From: JBKQVT01 sp963727245
GTDB lineage: Bacteria; Planctomycetota; Planctomycetia; Pirellulales; Thermoguttaceae
Assembly (NCBI GenBank): GCA_963727245.1
Contig: CAVSFO010000004.1
Coordinates: forward strand, 62,001 to 126,000
Length of the DNA: 64,000 nucleotides
Direction of reading: 5' to 3'
The notes below the pieces were generated by a model. The model was given only the letters and a program-made list of their open reading frames with translations, had not been told where the DNA came from and did not search any database. Shown piece after piece: positions 19,301-26,506 of the stretch. The number at the start of each line of letters is the position of its first letter. Position 1 is the first letter of the stretch. The position numbers were made by a program, and so were the translations under genes.

Positions 19301-19756
19301 CAGGAGCGTGACTTCGCAGGTCTGCCGGGCATCGTTGGCCAGCACCCGCTTGAGGAAATCGGCAAATGCGCTGCGGCATTCCGGCGCCACGAACGGTCCG
19401 AACCGCTTCCGGCTTGCCGCGCCGCGCTCGAGGCCCAGCAGGGCGGCCCCCGCCAGGTTGAGCTCCAGGATCTGCCCTTGGCGGTCCCAGAGGAAATATC
19501 CGACCGGGGCGAAATCGAACAGGTCGGCGTACTTCTCCAGGGCCTCCTCGGCTTCCGCCCGGGCGCGATGCAGCTCTTCGTTCTGCATCTCCAGTTCGAT
19601 CTGGCGCACCTGCAACTCGTGGACCAGTGCGCGGGCGCCCGGCTCGGTAGTCGCTGCTGCCAGAGCGGCCTTATTGGCCCGCAGACGCGCCTCGGCCTTG
19701 TGGCGCAGCTCGGCCGCCGGAGGCGGTCCCAAATCGCCGGGTGCCTTTTCGGTCAT
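16385..19756 (-). CDS. Multi-PAS hybrid histidine kinase (PAS-HisKA-HATPase-REC-HPt), two frameshifts
   Basis: ATG 19756 starts a product of about 1120 residues. Order: N-terminal coiled coil (VHELQVRQIELEMQNEEL), four PAS-like domains (e.g. FDFAPVGYFLWDRQGQI; VVLSSMYCGVLLVTDEGQV; AIWEVNLKTGAARWNRAY), HisKA with FLANISHELRTPMNAILGM, HATPase with N box NLAGNAIKFT, G1 DTGIGIP and G2 GGTGLGL, receiver with VVEDNPANQ and MDVQMPGMDG and SKP, then HPt with DRHAHKLMGTLL. The frame shifts near 19010 and near 17145. A palindromic element sits in frame between the N and G1 boxes. It has no transmembrane span, so it is probably a cytoplasmic sensor feeding a phosphorelay; partner regulator unknown. Confidence 0.88.
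17440..17552. repeat. Palindromic element inserted in frame inside the HATPase domain
   Basis: Carries the CTCTCCGGGCACCGACCG and GGTCGGGAGAGGGGA motifs of the element at 16224. In the kinase frame it adds about 38 residues (SPDQPSVGARRG, then RPHPAPLPEGEG) between the conserved IRTIN and TTTLEFAVRDTG segments. Both flanks are normal kinase sequence, so the insert is precise and keeps the frame. Confidence 0.85.
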
Positions 19757-19958
19757 GGCTTCACCTTGGAATCAGGTTTCCTTCAACCTACCCGAAATGG
19801 TGATTTTTTTCAAGGACCACGCGGGCGCGGTTATTCTGGCGAAGTCGTGGCATCCCGGCACGCCCCTGCCCCGAGAGGGGCTGCGATAATTAGACGCGGG
19901 GCTGCCGCGGTTCGGCTCGGGTGGCGTGCCACTGGCTGTGTCAGCCGTGCTGAAGTGA

Positions 19959-20058
19959 GTAGGGTGGGTCGAGCGCAGCGAACCCCACCAATCAATCTGC
20001 CGAAAAAATGGTGGGGCTCGCGACCATGCTGCGCATGGTGCCGCTCGACCCACCCTAC
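19959..20058. repeat. GGTGGG palindromic element
   Basis: Arms GTAGGGTGGGTCGAGCGCAG and GCTCGACCCACCCTAC with an AATGGTGGGGCTCGC inner arm. It lies between the histidine kinase start and the 3' end of the candidate selenoprotein gene. Near-identical elements occur at 21831, 23445, 25287 and (half) 52180. Confidence 0.9.
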
Positions 20059-20095
20059 CACTGCCTCCCACACTCCCGGCCGCCGACGCCCGCGC

Positions 20096-21799
20096 CTATT
20101 TTGCCGGCAGCGTCAGTTCCGCCTTGCGGATGATCGTGGACTGCGAGTCGTCGATCGCAAACGGTCCGCCGTTGAGCTTGACGCGGACGTCATAATGGTC
20201 GGCCAATTGGTCGGGTACCCGCCACGGGTACGAACAGGTGAAGCCTCACCCATACTCGAAGTTGCCCTGGGCGACGACTTTGCCGTCGGGGTCGGTGATC
20301 GTGACCTTGGGCTTTCTGGGGCGATGGCCGTTGACCAACAGGTTCGAGACGATTTCGCCGTCGGCGCCGACGATGGCCAGCGAGAGGTTGGCCTTCATCA
20401 CCGTATACATGAATCGGACCGGGCCGTGCGGGTTCCCGCCGGCGTCCGGGATGGCAATGCGGCTGGCCGGGTCGGGCTGGAGGAGGACGGTGACGCGGGG
20501 TTTGTAGGGGGAGCCCAGCGGCAGCACGGCCGTCATCCCCGCCTCGACCACCAGCGGCTCGCTCGCCTTGGTGCCCCGGGCGGAAAGCGTGCACACTCCC
20601 GGCGGCCCGTAGAGCGGCTGGGGAGTCACCAGCACGTCGGCTAGCGCGCTCCGCAGGGCGTTGACCAGCACCCGCCCGACGGACCTTTTCCCGGCCGCCT
20701 TTGTCTTGCCCGGCTGCTTCCAGTCCGTGGCCGTCTCCGTGTAGGAGAGCAGCCGCCAGCGGCCCGCCGGGACCGCCACCGGCTGCGACTTCGGCAAATC
20801 CAAGGAGAAGACGCCCAGCGGGCCGGCGATTTCCGCGGTGCACGCGGCCAGCGGGCTGGTGATTTGTCCCAGGGGCATCGTGGGAGGCGTGCACGTCAGT
20901 TCGTCGCCGGCGGGAGAGGCCCTGAGCTCGTAGAACTTGCCGTCAATCGCGTTGATCTGGCCGAGAAACTGCTCGGACATCGCCGGCGGCGACTTGGAGC
21001 CGGCGGCCTTGGCGGCCTCGATCAACAGCCTGTCGCCGTGCTGGGGAAGGAACTGGCCTTCGCCGCCGCGGACGTTCTCGGAGAAGGTGGTGAGGTCGTC
21101 GAAGCGGCCGTTGCTGTTATCATCGAGCAAGAAGATTGCCCGCCGCTTGCCGTCCAGCGTGATCTCGCCCCGGCGATAGACGGCCGAGATCAGCGATGCG
21201 TAGGCGTATCGGCTGGCCGGGGAGCCGTAGGCATAGGCCCGGAAGAAGAAGGAGTAGTCGAGCTTCTTTCCGTCCACGTCGAGGCTGAGATCGACGCGGG
21301 GGAATTCGGCATTCGTATAAATTCCGACCGGAGCGGCCCGACCACGCGGCAGGGGCGGCCGAGCGGCGTCGATGGGCTTGGCGCCGGTCAAGTCGCCGTC
21401 GCCGTTGAGGTCGAAGTAGAGCCGATCGTACTGCTGCGATTTCTCGTTCTTGTGGTCCAGCACGAAGCCGTACTTCTTGGAACCGAGCTTGACCACGCCG
21501 CGGATCGGGTCGTGGGCCAGATACTTCTGGGGCTCCTTCTTGACGGCCTCCTGGAAGCTCTTTTCGACGGACTCGTCGATCGCCTTCCAGGAGCCGTCCT
21601 TGCCGCTGTGCCAAAAGACATTCTGCGGGCTGGCGGACCGGCAGCGCCAATCCAGCGGCGACATTTGGCCCCCCGGGCGCAGCGGTTCCAGGCGGACCAG
21701 TTCCAGCTTGCAGTGCTGGGCCGGCTCCGTCTGGGCCTGGCCCGACAGTGCCACCGTCCACAGGGCCGCTACGCCCAGAAATCTGTGCCAGCGATTCAT
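20096..21799 (-). CDS. Candidate selenoprotein: secreted EF-hand-like planctomycete protein with in-frame TGA (Sec518)
   Basis: ATG 21799 gives a signal peptide (FLGVAALWTVALSGQAQ). The body has DLNGDGDLTG and DDNSNGRFDD calcium-loop-like segments and beta-rich repeats, ending KVTITDPDGKVVAQGNFEYG at TGA 20246-20248. Past that TGA the frame stays open for 49 more codons with the same codon preference: G-F-T-C-S-Y-P-W-R-V-P, then YDVRVKLNGGPFAID, to TAG 20096-20098. Reading TGA as selenocysteine gives U-G-F-T-C, a U-x3-C pair. A 7-bp stem lies 14 bases after the TGA. selA, selB, selD and tRNA-Sec are all within 14 kb. From memory, relatives have Cys-rich C-termini of this type, but I could not align them. 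The alternative is a nonsense or sequencing error in a Cys (TGC) or Trp (TGG) codon. Function unknown. Confidence 0.68.
20215..20231 (-). promoter_or_regulatory. Bacterial SECIS-like hairpin after TGA 20246-20248
   Basis: On the minus strand, GTACCCG-TGG-CGGGTAC forms a perfect 7-bp stem with a 3-base loop holding a G at its second position, starting 14 bases 3' of the TGA. Known bacterial SECIS stems lie directly 3' of the UGA with the apical loop roughly 16-37 bases away and a guanine near the loop start; the loop here is 21-24 bases away. The hairpin is within coding sequence, as expected. No U bulge typical of the E. coli element is clear. Confidence 0.55.
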
Positions 21800-21830
21800 A
21801 GTTGCGTTCTCGACGGAGGCGGGCTGGGGG

Positions 21831-21890
21831 TAGGGTGGGTCGAGGCGCAGCGAGCCCCACCAATGATCTGCCGGAAAAATGGTGGGGCTA
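21831..21890. repeat. Partial GGTGGG palindromic element
   Basis: TAGGGTGGGTCGAGGCGCAG arm and AATGGTGGGGCTACC inner arm are present; the outer right arm is missing. It lies just upstream of the candidate selenoprotein start. Confidence 0.8.
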
Positions 21891-21962
21891 CCGTCCACAC
21901 ACCCAAGTCTGCGCATTGTACCATGCCCCGCCGGGCATGTCCATCGCGCCGACCCGATTGCA

Positions 21963-22817
21963 CTACGGCGGCGGGGCGGCTTTGTCCACCCGGGGTGCGG
22001 AAATCTGAAACACGCTGCCGACGGAAAGGGCCTGGCATCGCGCACATTCCAAACAGCGGATGCAGCGGAGGTCGCTCCCCCGCCGCTCGGCCGGTCCGTG
22101 GTACTTGCAGAGGTCGCGGCACAAGTCGCAATCGTTGCAGCGGCCGGGCTGAAAACGCAAGAACAGCAGCGAGACGTAATTGCACACGCTGAAAACGGCC
22201 CCCAGCGGACAAAACAGCGTGCACCACGGCCGCCACGTCAGCAGCGACGCCACCACGAAGGCGATCAGGATGGACGCCTTCAGTTCCGTCGGCCAGACCG
22301 GGGCGTGCGTGGCCAGCGACTGCTGGACGCTATAGGGGACCGCGGCCTCCAAGGCCCCCGCCGGGCAGAGCCGGCAAATGAAGAACCAGGACCCGTTGCC
22401 GTAGAAGTAGGGCAGCACCAGCACCAGGCCCACCAGGACCGCGTAGCGGGTCCATCCCAAGACGGCGGGCAGGCGGAACTTGGGCAGCGGAATCCGCCCC
22501 AGGAGGTCCTGGAGCAATCCGAACGGGCAGGCCCAACCGCACACCAGGCTGCCAAACACCGCCCCGGCGATCAGCAGCGTTCCCACCGCCAGCAGCGGCA
22601 GCGCGTGGATCACGCTGTAATTGGCCAGAATGCCGATCGGACAGGAGAACGTCGCCAGCGGGCAGGAGTAGCAGTGGAACACCGGCGCGCAGAAGCCGTG
22701 CCACTGCAACGGCAGCGGTTCCAGCCATGCCAGCAGGAAGCCCAACTGGACCCAGATTCGCCATCGGGCCAGCCGCCACCTTTTCCGCCCCGGAATTTTA
22801 TTGATCATGGACACCAT
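21963..22817 (-). CDS. NapH/CcoG-like polyferredoxin membrane protein
   Basis: ATG 22817 (an in-frame ATG at 22808 is possible) gives about 284 residues. There are five or so membrane spans (e.g. IWVQLGFLLAWLEPL; LLAVGTLLIAGAVFGS; LVGLVLVLPYFYG; ILIAFVVASLL). Cysteine motifs: FCAPVFHCYSCPLATFSCP, VCGWACPFGLLQDL, FICRLCPAGALEA, CTLFCPLGA, and a C-terminal cluster segment CNDCDLCRDLCKYHG followed by LRCIRCLECARC. This is the layout of NapH/NosR/CcoG-type proteins that pass electrons between the quinone pool or cytoplasm and periplasmic redox proteins. Its place next to a Sec candidate and tRNA-Sec suggests it might feed electrons to an exported selenoprotein (inference). Confidence 0.82.
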   Translation of the reverse strand: MVSMINKIPGRKRWRLARWRIWVQLGFLLAWLEPLPLQWHGFCAPVFHCYSCPLATFSCPIGILANYSVIHALPLLAVGTLLIAGAVFGSLVCGWACPFGLLQDLLGRIPLPKFRLPAVLGWTRYAVLVGLVLVLPYFYGNGSWFFICRLCPAGALEAAVPYSVQQSLATHAPVWPTELKASILIAFVVASLLTWRPWCTLFCPLGAVFSVCNYVSLLFLRFQPGRCNDCDLCRDLCKYHGPAERRGSDLRCIRCLECARCQALSVGSVFQISAPRVDKAAPPP

Positions 22818-22882
22818 GACCTGCGGTTACTTCACTCAGGTAGGGCAAAAGCCGGGCCCCGCCGTGGCAGCGGTGCGGACGA

Positions 22883-23245
22883 TTACACCGTCCTCGCCGC
22901 GCACAGCGCCTCGACCGTCACGTCGAGATTGACCGCCATCTCCGACTCGTGGCTGACGGTCTTGACCGTCCGCGTTCTCTTTTCAAATGTCACCTCCGGA
23001 GGCGGCGGCGCCAGGGCCCCGGGCATCAACGACGACAGATCGGGCGGCGCCACGACCGGGACGGAGAACGTTTCCTCGGCGGTCGTCGTCACCGGGATGC
23101 GATGACGCAGCGCGCCGTAGAGGGCTGCCCAAGTCCCCGCCGCAAAAATCAGCAACGGCACAAAGCGAAACCCCAAGATCGACCACTGCGCAGGCCGGAA
23201 CCAGACGGAGCGGGCGGCGGCGGATCGGGGCTTCTCGGCGTTCAT
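22883..23245 (-). CDS. Small single-span membrane protein of unknown function
   Basis: ATG 23245 gives 120 residues: a basic N-terminus, one strong span (FVPLLIFAAGTWAALYGAL, residues about 27-45), a Pro-rich linker (GALAPPPPEV) and a tail that ends SEMAVNLDVTVEALCAARTV. Topology N-in, C-out is likely from the basic start. Only one cysteine. I do not recognise the family. It lies between the NapH-like gene and tRNA-Sec, all on the minus strand, and probably shares a transcript with the NapH-like gene (65 bases apart). Confidence 0.6.
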   Translation of the reverse strand: MNAEKPRSAAARSVWFRPAQWSILGFRFVPLLIFAAGTWAALYGALRHRIPVTTTAEETFSVPVVAPPDLSSLMPGALAPPPPEVTFEKRTRTVKTVSHESEMAVNLDVTVEALCAARTV

Positions 23246-23263
23246 CGGGCGATTCTCAAAAAA

Positions 23264-23359
23264 TGGCGGAGGTGAATGGGAATCGAACCCACCCAGGACC
23301 CTTGCGGGCCCCTCGCTGGTTTTGAAGACCAGGGGCACCACCAGGCACCAGTCACCTCC
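23264..23359 (-). tRNA. selC: tRNA-Sec, anticodon UCA
   Basis: Minus-strand cloverleaf: 8-bp acceptor stem GGAGGTGA/TCACCTCC (one pair longer than ordinary tRNAs, as in bacterial tRNA-Sec), anticodon arm CTGGT-CTTCAAA-ACCAG with anticodon TCA, a long variable arm (GGGGCCCGCAAGGGTCC), a T arm GTGGG-TTCGATT-CCCAT, discriminator G and an encoded CCA. It carries serine that SelA converts to selenocysteine, and it reads UGA with SelB. Length with CCA 96 bases. This is decisive evidence that the organism decodes UGA as Sec. Confidence 0.96.
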
Positions 23360-23444
23360 GCGAATTATGCTCCAGTGTAAACGGCGGCCGGCGAAAACTC
23401 AAGGCAGCCGCTCATGCTTCCAAGTTTCTGCCGCGGAAACACCT

Positions 23445-23526
23445 GTAGGGTGGGTCGAGCGCAGCGAGCCCCACCACAACCCGTGAATAACCGATGGTGG
23501 GGCTCGCTGCGCTCGACCCACCCTAC
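23445..23526. repeat. GGTGGG palindromic element
   Basis: Complete copy with arms GTAGGGTGGGTCGAGCGCAG and CGCTCGACCCACCCTAC around AACCCGTGAATAACCGATGG. It lies between tRNA-Sec and the AhpD-like gene; the rest of that gap has no gene. Confidence 0.92.
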
Positions 23527-23555
23527 AATCTTACGGCCTTCCCCAGCAGGCACAC

Positions 23556-23885
23556 TTACGGATTCTTCTTCGTCTCGTTGTAGAACATCATCGCCGGCGA
23601 GCCGCCGAAGGCGATCGCCAGCCAGGCCGCCTCGTCGATTTCCTCGGCCGTAAAACCTTCGTCCTGGGCCTTGCGGAGGTGATATTTCAGGCAGGGTCCG
23701 CAGCGGGCCAGCACCGCAAGCGCGATGGCCGCCGCCCGCTTCGTCCGCACGCCCAGCCGTCCCGGCGCGTTGGCCGTGGCGAGAAACGCCTGGAATTTCC
23801 CCTGCACGTCCTCGCTGCCGGCGGCTGCTTCCGCGTTTTGCGCCTTTTCCGCTTGATGTCCGCTGCCATGCTCACAGCAACTCAT
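23556..23885 (-). CDS. AhpD-like (carboxymuconolactone decarboxylase family) protein
   Basis: ATG 23885, with CCCAGGAGACCC upstream, gives 109 residues. The core is RAAAIALAVLARCGPCLKYH, the CxxC...H motif of AhpD-type alkylhydroperoxidase-like proteins, followed by GFTAEEIDEAAWLAIAFGGS and MMFYNETKK. The family supports peroxide reduction or disulfide relays. Both active-site cysteines are TGC codons, so this copy is not a selenoprotein, although Sec-containing AhpD-like proteins are known. The N-terminal MSCCEHGSGHQ is Cys/His-rich and may bind metal. The frame is continuous with selD upstream, so a fused product is also possible. Confidence 0.85.
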   Translation of the reverse strand: MSCCEHGSGHQAEKAQNAEAAAGSEDVQGKFQAFLATANAPGRLGVRTKRAAAIALAVLARCGPCLKYHLRKAQDEGFTAEEIDEAAWLAIAFGGSPAMMFYNETKKNP

Positions 23886-23909
23886 GTCATGGGTCTCCTG
23901 GGAATGGGG

Positions 23910-23990
23910 AGGGAAAAAGGTGACAGGCACCATTTGCCGGCACGGCCCGGAGGGTGCTTCGCACAAATGGTGCCTGTCACCTTTTTCCCC
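23910..23990. repeat. 81-bp palindromic element at the end of selD
   Basis: The same element as at 12560-12640, with arms GGGAAAAAGGTGACAGGCAC and GTGCCTGTCACCTTTTTCCCC. It is open in the selD frame and replaces the expected selD stop, so translation could run on into the AhpD-like gene. Confidence 0.92.
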
Positions 23991-25181
23991 TTCGCCGCGG
24001 ACGAAGATCCGCCCCGTTCCGGCAGCAAGCACGCGGCCGACGACGGCGGCCTCGGCGACGCCTTCGGCGTGCAACCGGCTGACGAAGCCCGCGGCGGCCG
24101 GCTCCGGCACCGCGATCAGCAACCCGCCCGAGGTCTGGGCATCGAAGAGGATGTCCAGTAGGGCCGGCGCGGCGCCGTCGGCCGCCGCCAGGGCGTCGCC
24201 GGACGATTCCTTGTTTCGCTCAATGGCGCCGGGCAGAACGCCCTGGCCGGCCAACTGCAAGACGCCGGGCAGCAGCGGCACGGCGCCGGCGTCCAACTCG
24301 ATGTCCACTCGACTGGCCACCGCCATCGCCTTGAGGTGGCCCATGAGTCCGAAGCCGGTCACGTCGGTGCAGGCGTGGGCGTCGAAGTCGGCCATCAACT
24401 CGGCGGCGCGGCGGTTCAGGGCGGCCATCGACTGCGCCGCGGCGGCGGTGGCGGCCGGACTGGCCCGGCCGATCTGGCCGGCAAAGACGATGATCCCCGT
24501 GCCCAGCGGCTTGGTAAGGACGAGGCGGTCGCGCGGCCGGGCGGCCGCATTGGTGGCGATCCGCCGGGGATCGACCACTCCGGTGACGGCGAAGCCCGCC
24601 TTGATCTGGTCGTCCTGGATGCTATGGCCGCCGATGACGGCCACGCCGGCCTCGGCCATCTTGTCCAGCCCGCCGCGAAGAATCTGGCGCAGGATGTCGT
24701 CGGGGAGTTTTCGCGCCGGGAAGCCCACCACCGAGAGCGCCGTCAGCGGCCGGCCCCCCATGGCATAGACGTTGCTCAGGGAATTGGCCGCCGCGATCTG
24801 GCCGAACAAGTAGGGGTCGTCGACCGGCGGCGAGAAGACGTTGACGGTCTGCACCAGGGCCGTCTCGGCGTCCAACTGGTACACGCCGGCATCGTCGCCG
24901 GCCGGCATCCCCACCAGGACCCGCGGGTCGTCCGAGGCGGGCAGCCCGGCGAGGATCCGCTGCAAGCTGGCCTGATCGATTTTCGAGCCGCAGCCGGCCG
25001 TCTGGACCAGCTCGGTCAAGCGGACGGGTCCCGTGGGGGGCGCATACTCTTCGCCGGCGCAGGGACAGATGTCCTCGCGGAGGAAGAATTCGCAAGGGCA
25101 GGCCGTCTTCGGATCGCAGATGCAATGTCCCAACTGCATCGAGCGTTGCATGACGCGGCGGCGTTTTTCCGGGTCCTTCAT
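23991..25181 (-). CDS. selD: Selenide, water dikinase with a Cys-rich N-terminal extension
   Basis: ATG 25181 starts a short cysteine-rich segment (GHCICDPKTACPCEFF, then DICPCAGE) resembling the cluster-binding part of ferredoxin-thioredoxin reductase, then the SelD core: LTELVQTAGCGSK with the catalytic Cys (TGC codon; the second Cys of the E. coli GCGCK motif is Ser here), VGMPAGDDAGVYQL, NVYAMGGRPLTAL, AVIGGHSIQDDQIKAG, CTDVTGFGLMGHL and FDAQTSGGLLIAV. It makes selenophosphate from selenide and ATP for SelA. The core ends at about TGRIFVRGE, where the palindromic element starts; no stop intervenes before the AhpD-like gene (frame open to 23556). selA and selB are 5 kb away. Confidence 0.94.
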
Positions 25182-25286
25182 GAAGGCGTTCTGGCAAGAA
25201 AACAATCGACAACCAATTCATCCTATCGCCAGCCTCACCGCCCGGCAAGGGGATTGCATGGTTTCCCGCGTTCGGTTAACGTAGCG

Positions 25287-25391
25287 GTAGGGTGGGTCGA
25301 CGGGCACCGACGCGAAGCGTTGGTCGGCGAGCCCCACCAAGAAATGGCCGAACCGAACGTGGTGGGGCTCGCTGCGCTCGACCCACCCTAC
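25287..25391. repeat. GGTGGG palindromic element, expanded centre
   Basis: Arms GTAGGGTGGGTCGACGGGCA and CGCTCGACCCACCCTAC; centre includes ACCGACGCGAAGCGTTGGTC and CCAAGAAATGGCC. It sits between the start of selD and the small membrane protein gene, so may lie in their promoter region. Confidence 0.9.
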
Positions 25392-25438
25392 AGGTTCTTC
25401 CGCAACAGAAACCTCTTCAGACCGAGAGGGATTTGGCG

Positions 25439-25735
25439 ATGCAAAACACGGCAAGAACGGCGCTGGGCAAGGTCGGCTTGGGACTCTCGCTGGTGCCGTG
25501 GCTGACGGTCGCGGCCATGATGCTGCTGCACCCGGGGTGACACAATCCGCTCGTGCTCCTTGCAGGAGTGCTCTTTCTCTCCGTTCCTCCCTTGGCCCTG
25601 GTGGTCAATCTCGTCGCGGTTGTGCGGAACAGGTCTTGTCCCTACGCGATCAGCGCTTTGGTTATCAGCATCCTTACCTGCGTCCTGGTCGGCCTCTATT
25701 TCCTCTTCGCCATTTTCATGACGTCATGCCGATGA
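25439..25735 (+). CDS. Small membrane protein with in-frame TGA (possible Sec34)
   Basis: ATG 25439 follows a GAGAGGG site. The frame reads MQNTARTALGKVGLGLSLVP and reaches TGA 25538-25540 after MMLLHPG, then stays open: HNPLVLLAGVLFLSVPPLA, a charged loop VVRNRSCPYA and a last span ILTCVLVGLYFLFAIF, to TGA 25733-25735. Total 98 residues with three hydrophobic spans, the TGA falling in the first loop. The continuous membrane-protein pattern across the TGA argues for one gene. An 8-bp stem begins 12 bases after it. Alternatives: a Trp (TGG) codon mutated or misread, or a real stop with a separate small ORF. The 3' end overlaps the activase gene by 12 bases. Function unknown. Confidence 0.5.
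25553..25571 (+). promoter_or_regulatory. SECIS-like hairpin after TGA 25538-25540
   Basis: GTGCTCCT-TGC-AGGAGTGC forms an 8-bp stem (two G-U pairs) with a 3-base loop having G in the middle. It begins 12 bases after the TGA, very like the hairpin after the TGA at 20246, which begins after 14 bases and has loop TGG. Confidence 0.4.
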
Positions 25736-26506
25736 AAGCCGTCGTGCGGCCAGCAGGGCGGCGCCCAGCGCGCAGGTGCATTGCGGCTGCGGGGCGATCC
25801 GCACCAGGTGGCCCAGGACCTCGGACAAGGCCGCGGCCATCCCGGGCACCAGGGCCACGCCGCCGGTGAACAGGATCGGCTCCGCCAGCGTGCGGCCCGC
25901 CATGGCCGCGATCCTCGTGGCGATGGCCGTTTCCACGCCGGTGAGAATGTCCTCGGGCAGCACCCCCGAGGCCAGCAGCCCGACGATCTCGGTCTCGGCG
26001 AACACCACGCACATGCTGCTGATGGTGGCCGGGGCGCGGCTTTGCCGCACCAGCGGTTCCAGGGCGTTGAACTTGGCGCCGAGCTGCGTGGCCAGCATCT
26101 CCAGGAATCGTCCGCTGCCGGCGGCGCAGCGGTCGTTCATCACGAAGTCGGCCACGGAGCCGTCCTCGTGCAAGCGGACCAGTTTGCTGTCCTGGCCGCC
26201 GATGTCGATGATCGTGCGGACCTCCGGCACGCCGTGGCGGACGCCCCAAGCCTGGCAGGTGATCTCCGTCACCGCCGTCTCGGCGGCGGCGACCAGCTTG
26301 CGGCCGTAGCCGGTGGCCACCACGGCGCCCACCTCGTCGCGGCGCAGGCCGTGCTCGCCCAGAAGCCGCTCGAGCAGCTCGACGGCCAGCCGGTCATGGT
26401 CGATTCCCTGATCGACCACGCCCACGGCCAGCGGCGTCAGCTTCCCGGCGTCCAGCAGCACGATCTTCAACGTGCGCGATCCTGCATCGATGCCTGCGCA
26501 AATCAT
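25724..26506 (-). CDS. 2-Hydroxyacyl-CoA dehydratase activase (BadF/BadG/BcrA/BcrD-type ATPase)
   Basis: ATG 26506 gives 260 residues, the usual size. AGIDAGSRTLKIVLLD is the ASKHA phosphate-1 motif, IIDIGGQDSKLV the phosphate-2 and ATYG-type GYGRK the family loop; the [4Fe-4S] ligands that lie between two subunits are in FVMNDRCAAGSGRFLE and SSMCVVFAETEI; the adenosine motif is LFTGGVALVPGM. In this family ATP hydrolysis drives a single electron at very low potential into a dehydratase or double-cubane partner. It is the last gene of a four-gene run and overlaps the previous stop (ATGA). Confidence 0.92.
   Translation of the reverse strand: MICAGIDAGSRTLKIVLLDAGKLTPLAVGVVDQGIDHDRLAVELLERLLGEHGLRRDEVGAVVATGYGRKLVAAAETAVTEITCQAWGVRHGVPEVRTIIDIGGQDSKLVRLHEDGSVADFVMNDRCAAGSGRFLEMLATQLGAKFNALEPLVRQSRAPATISSMCVVFAETEIVGLLASGVLPEDILTGVETAIATRIAAMAGRTLAEPILFTGGVALVPGMAAALSEVLGHLVRIAPQPQCTCALGAALLAARRLSSA

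Noticed and set aside
23556..23885. Selenocysteine in the AhpD-like protein
   Set aside because: The CxxC motif is TGC-GGA-CCC-TGC, so both residues are cysteine.
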